Assembly (NCBI RefSeq): GCF_014647515.1
Contig: NZ_BMPI01000016.1
Span: forward strand, 37,179-101,178
Direction: 5' to 3'
Length of the DNA stretch: 64,000 bases
Source: Dactylosporangium sucinum
Lineage (GTDB): Bacteria > Actinomycetota > Actinomycetes > Mycobacteriales > Micromonosporaceae
In this document: positions 57,537 through 64,000 of the stretch, piece by piece
Layout: every line of letters begins with the position of its first letter
Numbering within the stretch: position 1 is the stretch's first letter
Notes under the pieces: model-generated
The model's input: only the letters and a program-made list of their open reading frames with translations
Told to the model about the DNA's origin: nothing
Databases searched by the model: none
Translations under genes and position numbers: made by a program

Positions 57537-58319
57537 ATGGGCGCCCCTGAGATCTTCGCAGCGACGGCGGCGCGGGCCGGCCGTTGCGCCTTCTTCTTCG
57601 ACTTCGACGGCACGCTGGGCCCGATCCGCGACGATCCCGGCTCCGTGCAGCCCGCGCCCGGCATCGTCGAGACGCTGGGCGAGCTCAACCGCCGGCTGGG
57701 CAAGGTCGTGATCGTGTCCGCCCGGCCCGCCGACTTCCTGCGGGAACGCTTCCGTGAGCTGCCCGACGTCGCCGTCTTCGGCCTCTACGGGCTGGAGGTG
57801 CAGCGCGCCGGCGGGCCGGTCGAGACCGACCCGAGCGCCGCGCCCTTCGTGCCGATCATGCGCGATCTGGCCGACCGGGCCCGGGCGGAGCTGCCGGCGG
57901 GGACGCTCGTGGAGTACAAGCGCATCGCCGTGGCCATCCACTGGCGCACCGCGCCGCAGGTGGGGCCCGAGGTCGAGCAGTGGGCCAAGGAGCGCGCGAG
58001 CGAGCTCGGGCTGCGCCTCCAGGGCGGCCGGATGGTGCTCGAGCTCAAGCCGCCCGGCCAGCGCGACAAGGGCACCGTCCTGCGCGAGGAGACCGAGGGC
58101 CTGAGCTGCGCCTGGTACTTCGGGGACGACCTGGCCGACCTGCGCGCCTTCGCCGCCCTCGACGACCGGGCGGCGCAGGATCCCGACTTCCTGGCCGTGC
58201 GCGTCGCGGTCGCCAACGCGGAGACCGGCCACGCCCTCGTCGAGGCGGCCGACCTGCACGTCGACGCGCCGGAGGACGTGCCCGGCCTGCTGCGGGAGCT
58301 GCTCGCTCAGGCGCCGTAG
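57537..58319 (+). CDS. otsB: Trehalose-6-phosphate phosphatase
   Basis: HAD-superfamily phosphatase of 260 residues converting trehalose 6-phosphate to trehalose. Motif I is FFDFDGTLGPI with the nucleophile Asp, motif II is VIVSARPADFL, the Lys lies in LELKPPGQRDKG, and motif III is YFGDDLADLRAF. Cap residues ELPAGTLVEYKRIAVAIHWR match OtsB. No trehalose-phosphate synthase gene is adjacent. The ATG at 57537 is chosen on family length and promoter spacing. The 3' end overlaps the convergent prenyl synthase by 13 bases. Confidence 0.93.
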   Translation: MGAPEIFAATAARAGRCAFFFDFDGTLGPIRDDPGSVQPAPGIVETLGELNRRLGKVVIVSARPADFLRERFRELPDVAVFGLYGLEVQRAGGPVETDPSAAPFVPIMRDLADRARAELPAGTLVEYKRIAVAIHWRTAPQVGPEVEQWAKERASELGLRLQGGRMVLELKPPGQRDKGTVLREETEGLSCAWYFGDDLADLRAFAALDDRAAQDPDFLAVRVAVANAETGHALVEAADLHVDAPEDVPGLLRELLAQAP

Positions 58320-59080
58320 CGGCGCTGGCGGTTGGCGTAGGAGCGCAGGGCGCGCAGGAAGTCGGTGCGGCGGAAGCTCGGCCAGTGCACGTCGCAGAAG
58401 TAGAACTCCGAGTGCGCGCTCTGCCACAGCAGGAAGCCGGACAGCCGCTGCTCGCCGCTGGTGCGGATGACCAGGTCGGGGTCCGGCAGGCCGCGCGTGT
58501 ACAGATGGTCGGAGATGTGGTCGACATCGAGGATCTCGGCGAGCTCCTCGATCGTCGTGCCGGCCTTGGCGTGCTCGTGCAGCAGCGAGCGGACCGCGTC
58601 GGCGATCTCCCGCCGGCCGCCGTAGCCGACAGCCAGGCTGACCTGGGCGCCGCCGCTGCCGCGGTCGACGGTCTTCTCCTGGGCTGCCTTCAGTGCGTGG
58701 GCGGTGGCGCTGGGTAGCAGGTCGAGCGCGCCGACGATGCGCAGCTGCCACGGGTTGCGCTCGTTCGCCAGCTCGGCGGCGAGGTTCTCGATGATCTGCA
58801 GCAGCGGGTCGAGCTCCTGCGCCGGGCGTGACAGGTTGTCGGTCGAGAGCAGCCAGAGCGTCACGTGCTTGACGTCGGCGCCGTCGCACCAGCGCAGCAG
58901 TTCCTTGATCCGCTCCGCACCGACTCGATGTCCGTCGTTCGGGTCGACGTAACCCATCTCGCGCGCCCAGCGGCGGTTGCCGTCGACGATCACGCCGACG
59001 TGGCCCGGCTTGGGTTTGCCGGCGAGCTTTCGGGCGAGACGCTTCTCGTACAGCGAATAAACCAGGTCACGCAAGCCCAC
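58307..59080 (-). CDS. uppS: Cis-prenyl (Z-isoprenyl diphosphate) synthase, Rv1086-like
   Basis: Cis-prenyltransferase of 257 residues. The pyrophosphate loop is VIVDGNRRWAREMG with the catalytic Asp. LSTDNLSRPAQEL, VGYGGRREIADAV, and the C-terminal DLVIRTSGEQRLSGFLLWQS, followed by SEFYF, are all conserved. Sequence detail matches mycobacterial Rv1086, which makes short (2Z,6E)-farnesyl diphosphate for decaprenyl phosphate synthesis, better than long-chain UppS. The GTG at 59080 lies eight bases after TAGTCT on the minus strand and starts the conserved GLRDLVYSLYEKRL helix. IspH at 36804 supplies its substrates. Confidence 0.92.
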   Translation of the reverse strand: MGLRDLVYSLYEKRLARKLAGKPKPGHVGVIVDGNRRWAREMGYVDPNDGHRVGAERIKELLRWCDGADVKHVTLWLLSTDNLSRPAQELDPLLQIIENLAAELANERNPWQLRIVGALDLLPSATAHALKAAQEKTVDRGSGGAQVSLAVGYGGRREIADAVRSLLHEHAKAGTTIEELAEILDVDHISDHLYTRGLPDPDLVIRTSGEQRLSGFLLWQSAHSEFYFCDVHWPSFRRTDFLRALRSYANRQRRYGA

Positions 59081-59088
59081 GGCACAGA

Positions 59089-59094
59089 AGACTA
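59089..59094 (-). promoter_or_regulatory. -10 box TAGTCT of the cis-prenyl synthase gene
   Basis: TAGTCT on the minus strand, eight bases before the GTG at 59080, with no Shine-Dalgarno sequence. Confidence 0.45.
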
Positions 59095-59190
59095 GCGACC
59101 TACCGGGCAAAACAACACCGTCAGCCGTGCACTGGACAGTTGCGAATCGGCGGCCGGCCCGAGCTCGGCCGGCCGCTCCTCCGCGTCCGG

Positions 59191-61017
59191 TCAGCCCAGC
59201 CGGGCCTTCAAAGCGTCCAGCTCGGCCCACAGGACGCCCGGCAGCTTGTCGCCGAACTTGGTGAACCATTCCGCCACCTGGGGGACCTCGGCCCGCCACT
59301 CGTCGCGGTCGACCCGCAGGACGGCCGCCAGGTCCTCGGCCGACAGGTCGAGGCCATCGACGTCGAGCGACTCGGGCGTGGGCACGTGGCCGATCGGCGT
59401 CTCGACCGCGGCCGCGGTGCCCTCGATGCGCTCGACGACCCACTTGAGCACCCGCGAGTTCTCGCCGAAGCCCGGCCAGAGGAACCGGCCGTCGTCGCCG
59501 CGGCGGAACCAGTTGACGTAGAAGATCCGCGGCAGCTTGTTGGCGTCGCCGTCGACGCCCTTGCCCATCTCGATCCAGTGGGCGAAGTAGTCACCCCCGT
59601 GGTACCCGATGAACGGCAGCATCGCCATGGGGTCCCGGCGCACCACCCCGACCTGGCCGACCGCGGCCGCCGTCGTCTCGCTCGACAGCGTCGCGCCCAG
59701 GTAGACGCCGTGCACCCAGTCGCGCGCCTCGGTGACCAGCGGGATCGTCGTCTTGCGCCGGCCGCCGAACAGGATCGCGTCGATCGGCACGCCCTTCGGG
59801 TCGTCGTACTCGTCGGCGAGGATCGGGCACTGCTCGATCGGCGTGCAGAACCGCGAGTTGGGGTGCGAGGACGGGCCCTCGGCGTCGGGCGTCCAGTCCT
59901 GGCCCTTCCAGTCGGTGAGGTGCGCGGGCGGCTCACCCATGCCCTCCCACCAGATGTCTCCGTCGTCGGTGAGCGCCACGTTGGTGAAGACCGAGTTGCC
60001 GCGGGCCAGGGTGCGCATCGCGTTGGGGTTGGTCTTCCAGTCGGTGCCCGGCGCGACGCCGAACAGCCCGAACTCCGGGTTGACCGCGTAGAGGCGGCCG
60101 TCCTCGCCGAAGCGCATCCAGGCGATGTCGTCACCGAGCGTCTCGACCTTCCAGCCCGGGATCGTCGGCTCGAGCATGGCCAGGTTCGTCTTGCCGCACG
60201 CGCTCGGGAATGCGGCGGCGACGTACTTCACCACGCCCGCCGGCGAGGTGAGCTTGAGGATGAGCATGTGCTCGGCGAGCCAGCCCTCGTCGCGCCCCAT
60301 CACGCTGGCGATGCGCAGCGAGAAGCACTTCTTGCCGAGCAGCGAGTTGCCGCCGTATCCGGACCCGAAGCTCCAGATCTCCCGCGTCTCCGGGAACTGG
60401 GAGATGTACTTCGTGTCATTGCACGGCCACGCGACGTCGTCGGCGCCGTGCTCCAGCGGGGCGCCGACCGAGTGCAGGCAGGGGACGAACGGCGCGTCGG
60501 CACCCATCTTGTCGAGTACCGCGCTGCCCATCCGGGTCATGATCCGCATCGACGCCACGACGTACGGCGAGTCGGTCAGCTCGACGCCGAACATCGGCTG
60601 TTCGGCGGTGAGCGGTCCCATGCAGAAGGGGATGACGTACATCGTGCGCCCGCGCATGCAGCCGTCGTACAGGGCCGTCATGCGCCGTTTCATCTCGTCC
60701 GGCGCCATCCAGTTGTTCGTCGGGCCGGCGTCGGCCTCGTCGACCGAGCAGATGAACGTGCGCTCCTCGACGCGGGCGACGTCGGAGGGGTCGGTCCGCG
60801 CCCAGAACGAGTTCGGTCGCTTGGCCGGGTCGAGCCGGACAAGCGCGCCGGACTCGACCAGCTCGTCGGTGATCCGCCGCCACTCCTGCTCGGATCCGTC
60901 ACACCAGACCACCCGCTCGGGCCTGGTGAGCTCGGCGACCTCGCGTATCCAGGCGAGCAGCCGAGGGTGCGACGTCGGCGCCTGGTCGAGACCGGGGACT
61001 ATGGCTGGTGCTGACAT
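59191..61017 (-). CDS. pckG: GTP-dependent phosphoenolpyruvate carboxykinase
   Basis: Gluconeogenic enzyme of 608 residues converting oxaloacetate and GTP to phosphoenolpyruvate. The P-loop FPSACGKTNL carries the reactive Cys of the GTP class. LGDDIAWMRFG binds metal, and GSGYGGNSLLGKKC, PRIFYVNWFRRG and GTDWKTNP are family signatures. Length is typical. GAGGAG nine bases upstream supports the ATG at 61017. The leader contains a small palindrome and is preceded by a CRP-like site, consistent with carbon-source control. Confidence 0.96.
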   Translation of the reverse strand: MSAPAIVPGLDQAPTSHPRLLAWIREVAELTRPERVVWCDGSEQEWRRITDELVESGALVRLDPAKRPNSFWARTDPSDVARVEERTFICSVDEADAGPTNNWMAPDEMKRRMTALYDGCMRGRTMYVIPFCMGPLTAEQPMFGVELTDSPYVVASMRIMTRMGSAVLDKMGADAPFVPCLHSVGAPLEHGADDVAWPCNDTKYISQFPETREIWSFGSGYGGNSLLGKKCFSLRIASVMGRDEGWLAEHMLILKLTSPAGVVKYVAAAFPSACGKTNLAMLEPTIPGWKVETLGDDIAWMRFGEDGRLYAVNPEFGLFGVAPGTDWKTNPNAMRTLARGNSVFTNVALTDDGDIWWEGMGEPPAHLTDWKGQDWTPDAEGPSSHPNSRFCTPIEQCPILADEYDDPKGVPIDAILFGGRRKTTIPLVTEARDWVHGVYLGATLSSETTAAAVGQVGVVRRDPMAMLPFIGYHGGDYFAHWIEMGKGVDGDANKLPRIFYVNWFRRGDDGRFLWPGFGENSRVLKWVVERIEGTAAAVETPIGHVPTPESLDVDGLDLSAEDLAAVLRVDRDEWRAEVPQVAEWFTKFGDKLPGVLWAELDALKARLG

Positions 61018-61050
61018 GGCGAAACTCCTCGTGGTCGGCACTGACCCAGC

Positions 61051-61072
61051 CGTTCCGGGGTATGCCGGAACG
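61051..61072 (-). promoter_or_regulatory. Palindrome in the pckG leader
   Basis: CGTTCCGG (61051-61058) and CCGGAACG (61065-61072) are exact inverted arms with a six-base loop, 34-55 bases upstream of the start codon. A TAGTCT box on the minus strand (61123-61128) could be the promoter, giving a leader of about 100 bases that includes this palindrome. Confidence 0.5.
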
Positions 61073-61161
61073 CGACACGCGATGGAGCGAGCGGGTCGTG
61101 AATTGCACAGCTGATTTGCCTCAGACTAAAACAGCGCGCTGGCCGGGGCATCGCGAGAGCT

Positions 61162-61177
61162 TGTGAAACGCTGCACA
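61162..61177. promoter_or_regulatory. CRP-like site between pckG and the first gtrA gene
   Basis: TGTGAAACGCTGCACA matches TGTGA-N6-TCACA in nine of ten conserved positions. It lies upstream of the probable pckG -10 box (centre about 53 bases from the predicted start point) and about 130 bases before the rightward GtrA gene. This 61018-61308 spacer also holds a seven-base inverted repeat CCGTCCG/CGGACGG (61251-61272). Confidence 0.5.
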
Positions 61178-61295
61178 AATTCCGGATAATCTCGTGGCCA
61201 CTCGCAGAATCTCGCGCGAACTTTTCGTCAACCGCGCACCATCGAGCAAACCGTCCGGTCCGCCTCGGACGGTCCCGCCGGGGTCACCGGTGCCG

Positions 61296-61301
61296 TACCC
61301 T
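61296..61301 (+). promoter_or_regulatory. -10 box TACCCT of the first gtrA gene
   Basis: TACCCT seven bases before GTG at 61309; no Shine-Dalgarno sequence. Confidence 0.5.
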
Positions 61302-61308
61302 CTGCGAG

Positions 61309-61809
61309 GTGACGGAGTTGCAGGAGACGTCTGTTCCGGTGGCGCGGCCCGGCGGTCTACGCGGTCTCTACGCCCGGTTCCAGCACCTGGTGCATGAGCT
61401 GGGGAAGTTCGGCACGGTCGGCGCGATCTCGTTCGCCGTCGACTTCGGCATCTTCAACGCCCTGCTGTTCGCCGACGTCCACCCGCTGCTGGCCGCCACG
61501 ATCTCGATGGTCGTCGCCGCCACGGTGGCCTTCGTCGGCAACCGCTTCTGGACCTGGCGCGACCGCGAGCGGACCAACCTCCGCCGCGAGTACACGCTGT
61601 ACTTCCTGTTCAACCTGGTCGGCCTGGGCATCGCTCTCGTCTGCCTGTGGTTCAGCCACTACGTGCTCGGCGCGATGTGGCCGTTCTTCGAGGGCAAGCT
61701 CGCCGACAACATCGCGAAGAACCTCGTGGGCATGGCGCTGGGGACGATGTTCCGCTTCTGGTCGTACCGCCAGATCGTCTTCAAGAAGCGGGAAGCTGAC
61801 CCTGCGTGA
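61309..61809 (+). CDS. GtrA-family membrane protein, copy 1
   Basis: Four-helix membrane protein of 166 residues of the GtrA/DPMS family, thought to flip or bind polyprenyl-linked sugars for surface polysaccharide. KFGTVGAISFAVDFGIFN is the first conserved segment; NRFWTWRDRERTNLRREYTLYF and MFRFWSYRQIVF are family hallmarks. The GTG start is supported by the -10 spacing. The next gene is a diverged paralogue, and the cis-prenyl synthase nearby makes a possible lipid carrier precursor. Confidence 0.9.
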   Translation: MTELQETSVPVARPGGLRGLYARFQHLVHELGKFGTVGAISFAVDFGIFNALLFADVHPLLAATISMVVAATVAFVGNRFWTWRDRERTNLRREYTLYFLFNLVGLGIALVCLWFSHYVLGAMWPFFEGKLADNIAKNLVGMALGTMFRFWSYRQIVFKKREADPA

Positions 61810-61910
61810 TCGACCCCCGTGGGTAACGGGGCGGTTGCGAAGGTGACAAGGAACGGGTGACCTGGCCCGCAGTACACCGTTTGCGGCGGGCACCGGTTGG
61901 CCACCTCCCG

Positions 61911-61916
61911 TAAGGT
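61911..61916 (+). promoter_or_regulatory. -10 box TAAGGT of the second gtrA gene
   Basis: TAAGGT six bases before GTG at 61923; no Shine-Dalgarno sequence. The second gtrA gene therefore has its own promoter. Confidence 0.6.
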
Positions 61917-61922
61917 TGCACA

Positions 61923-62501
61923 GTGCGCCTTGCCAGCAATCTTCGCGACCGGTACGTGCCCGAGCGCTACCGTTCGCTCGTCACCGAGCTGTTCAAGTTC
62001 GCCGCCGTCGGCGGTGTGAACACGGTCATCGACTACACGGTGCTGAACCTGCTGCTGTCGATCGGGCCGCTCAAGGCCAAGATCGTCGCTGCCGTCGTGG
62101 CGACCACGGCGTCGTACGTACTCAACCGCCAGTGGACCTTCCAGTCCCGCGACCGCAGCACGATCCGCCGCGAATACACGCTCTTCTTCGCGCTGAACGG
62201 CGTGGGCCTGTTCATCCAGGGCGCCGTGCTCGCCGTGGCCAAGTACGGCCTCGACTTCAGCGAGCACAACAGCGACGACCGGCTGGCGTTCAACATCGCC
62301 AACGCGGTGGGCATCGCGGTGGCGATGGTCTTCCGCTTCTGGGCGTACCGCACGTTCGTCTTCCGTCCGACCCCGGCGACTCCGGAGGACGAGCTGGAGG
62401 CCGAGGTCGAGGCCCTGGAGGCGGCCCTCACGGACGTGGCGGTGGCCCCGACCCCGCGCCACGCCGAAGAGGACGACTTAGAGGACGCAAGGGTCCGCTA
62501 G
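61923..62501 (+). CDS. GtrA-family membrane protein, copy 2
   Basis: Paralogue of the preceding gene with 192 residues: KFAAVGGVNTVIDYTVLNLLL, NRQWTFQSRDRSTIRREYTLFF and MVFRFWAYRTFVF align with copy 1. It carries an extra acidic, helical cytoplasmic tail of about 45 residues (EDELEAEVEALEAALTDVAV). The two copies are separated by 113 bases and each has its own -10 box, so they may be expressed under different conditions. A hairpin overlapping the stop codon ends the gene. Confidence 0.9.
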   Translation: MRLASNLRDRYVPERYRSLVTELFKFAAVGGVNTVIDYTVLNLLLSIGPLKAKIVAAVVATTASYVLNRQWTFQSRDRSTIRREYTLFFALNGVGLFIQGAVLAVAKYGLDFSEHNSDDRLAFNIANAVGIAVAMVFRFWAYRTFVFRPTPATPEDELEAEVEALEAALTDVAVAPTPRHAEEDDLEDARVR

Positions 62502-62536
62502 CCGGGCCGGTCGGCGCGCTTCCGGGTGGCCCGGCT
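62500..62536. terminator. Hairpin between convergent gtrA and the following gene
   Basis: AGCCGGGCC (62500-62508) and GGCCCGGCT (62528-62536) are exact inverted arms with a 19-base loop, located between two convergent genes; a bidirectional terminator is likely. Confidence 0.6.
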
Positions 62537-62555
62537 CAAATGGTCTTTCGGCGGG

Positions 62556-62945
62556 TCAGCGTGCCGTGGCAATCACGCTGACCGGCGGGTCACCATGCGT
62601 GTACAGCGTGTCAACGACGACCTTGAGCCCCGGGTTGGCCTGCACCCGGTCATAGGCTCGCGACTTGATCCGCTCCCGGTCGAACTCGATCCGCTCGGGC
62701 TTCCCGGGCGAGTACCGCACCCAGGTCTCCTCCCCGATCATGGGCCCGGCGGTCCCACGCAGCTTGACGCTGATCGAGGCCATGAACGGCGCCCCGTCCT
62801 CGGGGAACACATTGACGCTGACGGTGTACCGAGCGGCAACGGTGTTCCCGTGCGAGTCGACGTTCTGCAGCCCGAAGTCGACGCGGGCGATCTCTCCGCG
62901 GGCAACGATCGCATCGGCGCCGGGCTTCCGGCCAAATCCAAACAT
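62556..62945 (-). CDS. Small conserved protein of unknown function
   Basis: I do not recognise the family. The 129 residues begin MFGFGRKPGADAIVARGEIARVD and read as an all-beta soluble domain (YTVSVNVFPEDGAPFMASISVKL, EETWVRYSPGKPERIEFDRERI). It resembles the short DUF3592-like or SHOCT-associated domains of actinobacteria only loosely. There is no signal peptide. The ATG at 62945 lies seven bases after TAGCGT on the minus strand (62953-62958), giving a leaderless start and ruling out the longer in-frame version beginning at 63122. Confidence 0.75.
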   Translation of the reverse strand: MFGFGRKPGADAIVARGEIARVDFGLQNVDSHGNTVAARYTVSVNVFPEDGAPFMASISVKLRGTAGPMIGEETWVRYSPGKPERIEFDRERIKSRAYDRVQANPGLKVVVDTLYTHGDPPVSVIATAR

Positions 62946-62952
62946 GCGCGAG

Positions 62953-62958
62953 ACGCTA
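62953..62958 (-). promoter_or_regulatory. -10 box TAGCGT of the small conserved gene
   Basis: TAGCGT on the minus strand followed by seven bases and the ATG at 62945. Confidence 0.55.
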
Positions 62959-63070
62959 TGCCGACCGACGGGTACCCCACGATCATGTCCCCGACACTCA
63001 TCAGTACACCGACCGACACGCACCGCGGTCATTAGCCCCCAAATGGCCCGTACCAGCGCCGCGCCCGCCC

Positions 63071-63123
63071 CATGATCACGGAACTTTCCGCGTCGTACAG
63101 GACTGAAAACCTCCGCGATCATG
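63071..63123. repeat. Imperfect palindromic element with CATGATC ends
   Basis: CATGATCACGGA (63071-63082) pairs with TCCGCGATCATG (63112-63123) in 11 of 12 positions, around a 29-base loop with TTTCC and GGACTGAAAA. It is related in its ends (CATGATC...GATCATG) to the 56-base element that follows 70 bases later. Confidence 0.65.
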
Positions 63124-63191
63124 AACCGCCCCGACCCGGCGCCCCTCGCCGCAGCTTCAGACCCACGCTCGCGGCCACCCCGGAGGGGTCT

Positions 63192-63249
63192 CCATGATCA
63201 ATGGAAGCATTTGGCTGTCAGGGCAGCCATAAGTCTCCTTTGATCATGG
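63192..63249. repeat. 56-base nested palindromic element, copy 2
   Basis: CCATGATCAATGGA (63192-63205) pairs with TCCTTTGATCATGG (63236-63249) in 13 of 14 positions. The inner arms GGCTG (63213-63217) and CAGCC (63224-63228) occupy the same offsets as in copy 1 (11714-11770). From ATGATC to GATCATGG both copies are exactly 56 bases. Confidence 0.85.
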
Positions 63250-64000
63250 CCGGATCCGACCACCCGCCGCGAGGTCGGCACGCGACATCCCCCCAATCCG
63301 GGCAATTAACCCAGATGGGAAAGCGGCCGAACCCAAGCCGGTGGACCGACCGACGACCCGCGGGCCAGGGACCAAGACCGGGAAGCTCAGTAGCGAACGA
63401 CACCGACGCAGCAGATCCGGACAGCGACGGGAAGAACGGCCGGGCGGCCACGGGCCGGCGGCGACGCGGTGCGGCTGGAGAGCGGCGGCCAAGAGGGCTT
63501 GGCGGTCGCGGCCGGGCGGCGATGCGGGGCCGCGAGGCCGCGGCGGGCAAAGGGCCAGGCGGTCGCGGCCGGGCCGGCCGGGCGGCGTTGCTGTGGAGCG
63601 GGGCGCGGCGGGCAAGAAGGTGCCAGGCTGCCCCTGGGCGAGAGGCCTTGTTCGGCTGGCCGCGTGCGAGTCCGCCGGAACGGCGGATGCCGTCCCGCGC
63701 GGTGACTGGTCGGTGCAGGGGGCGAAGGGCCGACAGCGGTCGGCGGCTATTGCGGTGGGTCTTCCCGGTATGCGGCCATCAGCAGCATGGCGTACTCCGT
63801 GGCGGGATCGCGCGCCGCCGGCGAGTCCGAGGAAGCCGCACCCGGCTGGTGATCGCGGACCTGCTCGCCCCGATCGTGGTCAAGCCCGGCGACCGCCGAG
63901 GCACCGGCGAAGGCGGAGGCCGGGGCTGTCCCGGAAGCGGGAGCCGGGGCGGCGGCGGGGTTGGCGGCGGAAGCGGGAGCTGGGATGACGGCGGAAGCGG
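63250..64000. other. Gene-free low-complexity right end of the window
   Basis: About 750 bases of GC-rich DNA. Loose CGGGCGGC / GCGGCCGGGC repeats occur from about 63440 to 63620, and GGAGGCCGGGGC / GGAAGCGGGAGC repeats occur near the end. Long open frames on both strands reflect base composition. I see no start with a ribosome-binding site, no -10/start arrangement and no recognisable protein motif, though a gene reading into the next window cannot be excluded. Confidence 0.5.

Noticed and set aside
63341..63988. 215-codon plus-strand frame at the right end
   Set aside because: Arg/Gly/Ala-rich low-complexity translation, no start signals, and open frames on both strands from composition.

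Overview
The window is a very GC-rich actinobacterial chromosome segment. Codons are strongly biased to G/C at the third position, and most spurious frames are open. Gene content and order point to the Micromonosporaceae or a near relative (family-level inference). From 445 to about 36400 the order recalls the Mycobacterium tuberculosis block pmmB - amiA1 - Rv3304 - lpdA - nei - accA3 - maf - accE5 - accD5 - birA - Rv3278c. From 36804 to about 59000 it recalls the Rv1110-Rv1086 block (ispH, xseA, xseB, glpX, phoH2, short-chain Z-prenyl synthase). These comparisons are from memory. I see no phage, insertion sequence, CRISPR array, rRNA or tRNA.

Layout. 1-444: GC-rich tandem repeats and a long palindrome. 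445-4015 (-): phosphosugar mutase behind a membrane Ser/Thr kinase. 4627-16966: amidohydrolase, membrane hydrolase-like protein, DUF4349 lipoprotein, metallo-hydrolase, exonuclease, GNAT, gamma-glutamylcyclotransferase-like protein, LpdA-type flavoprotein, 2H phosphoesterase and Nei glycosylase. 17005-19163: a catalytic-core-only threonyl-tRNA synthetase paralogue behind what looks like a threonine attenuator, then a DUF3152 lipoprotein. 19228-21310: ECF sigma factor, its membrane partner and a YbjQ protein. 21676-36434: acyl-CoA carboxylase alpha, PadR plus DrrAB-type exporter, MFS, O-methyltransferase, Maf, MscL-type channel, AccE, AccD, BirA and a PH-domain protein. The AccD-AccE-Maf run is split by a surface protein and a second Ser/Thr kinase on the other strand. 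36804-42886: IspH coupled to a MacB-type exporter, divergent from a NarL-type two-component pair. 43252-49223: exonuclease VII, GNAT, TetR/epimerase pair, GlpX and DUF4245. 49213-54852: two large sensor kinases, ferredoxin-NADP reductase and a rhomboid protease. 54946-62945: transglycosylase-like protein, PhoH, trehalose phosphatase, prenyl synthase, PEP carboxykinase, two GtrA proteins and a small conserved protein.

Themes. Central carbon (PckG, GlpX, Pmm) and acyl-CoA carboxylase genes sit among cell-envelope genes (kinases, GtrA, Z-prenyl synthase, transglycosylase). A -10 hexamer TANNNT lies 6-8 bases before the start codon of at least fourteen genes (5-7 kb apart on average), implying widespread leaderless transcription. 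Two divergent pairs have overlapping or nearly touching -10 boxes. Four sizeable palindromes look like operators: PadR/ABC, MacB/two-component, TetR/epimerase, and a CRP-type site upstream of the transglycosylase gene. A dispersed 56-base palindromic element is present at least twice.

The most interesting item is the 17005-17117 leader. It holds a 17-residue peptide with three consecutive Thr codons, mutually exclusive hairpins and an intrinsic terminator, placed before a ThrRS-like gene that lacks the TGS and editing domains.
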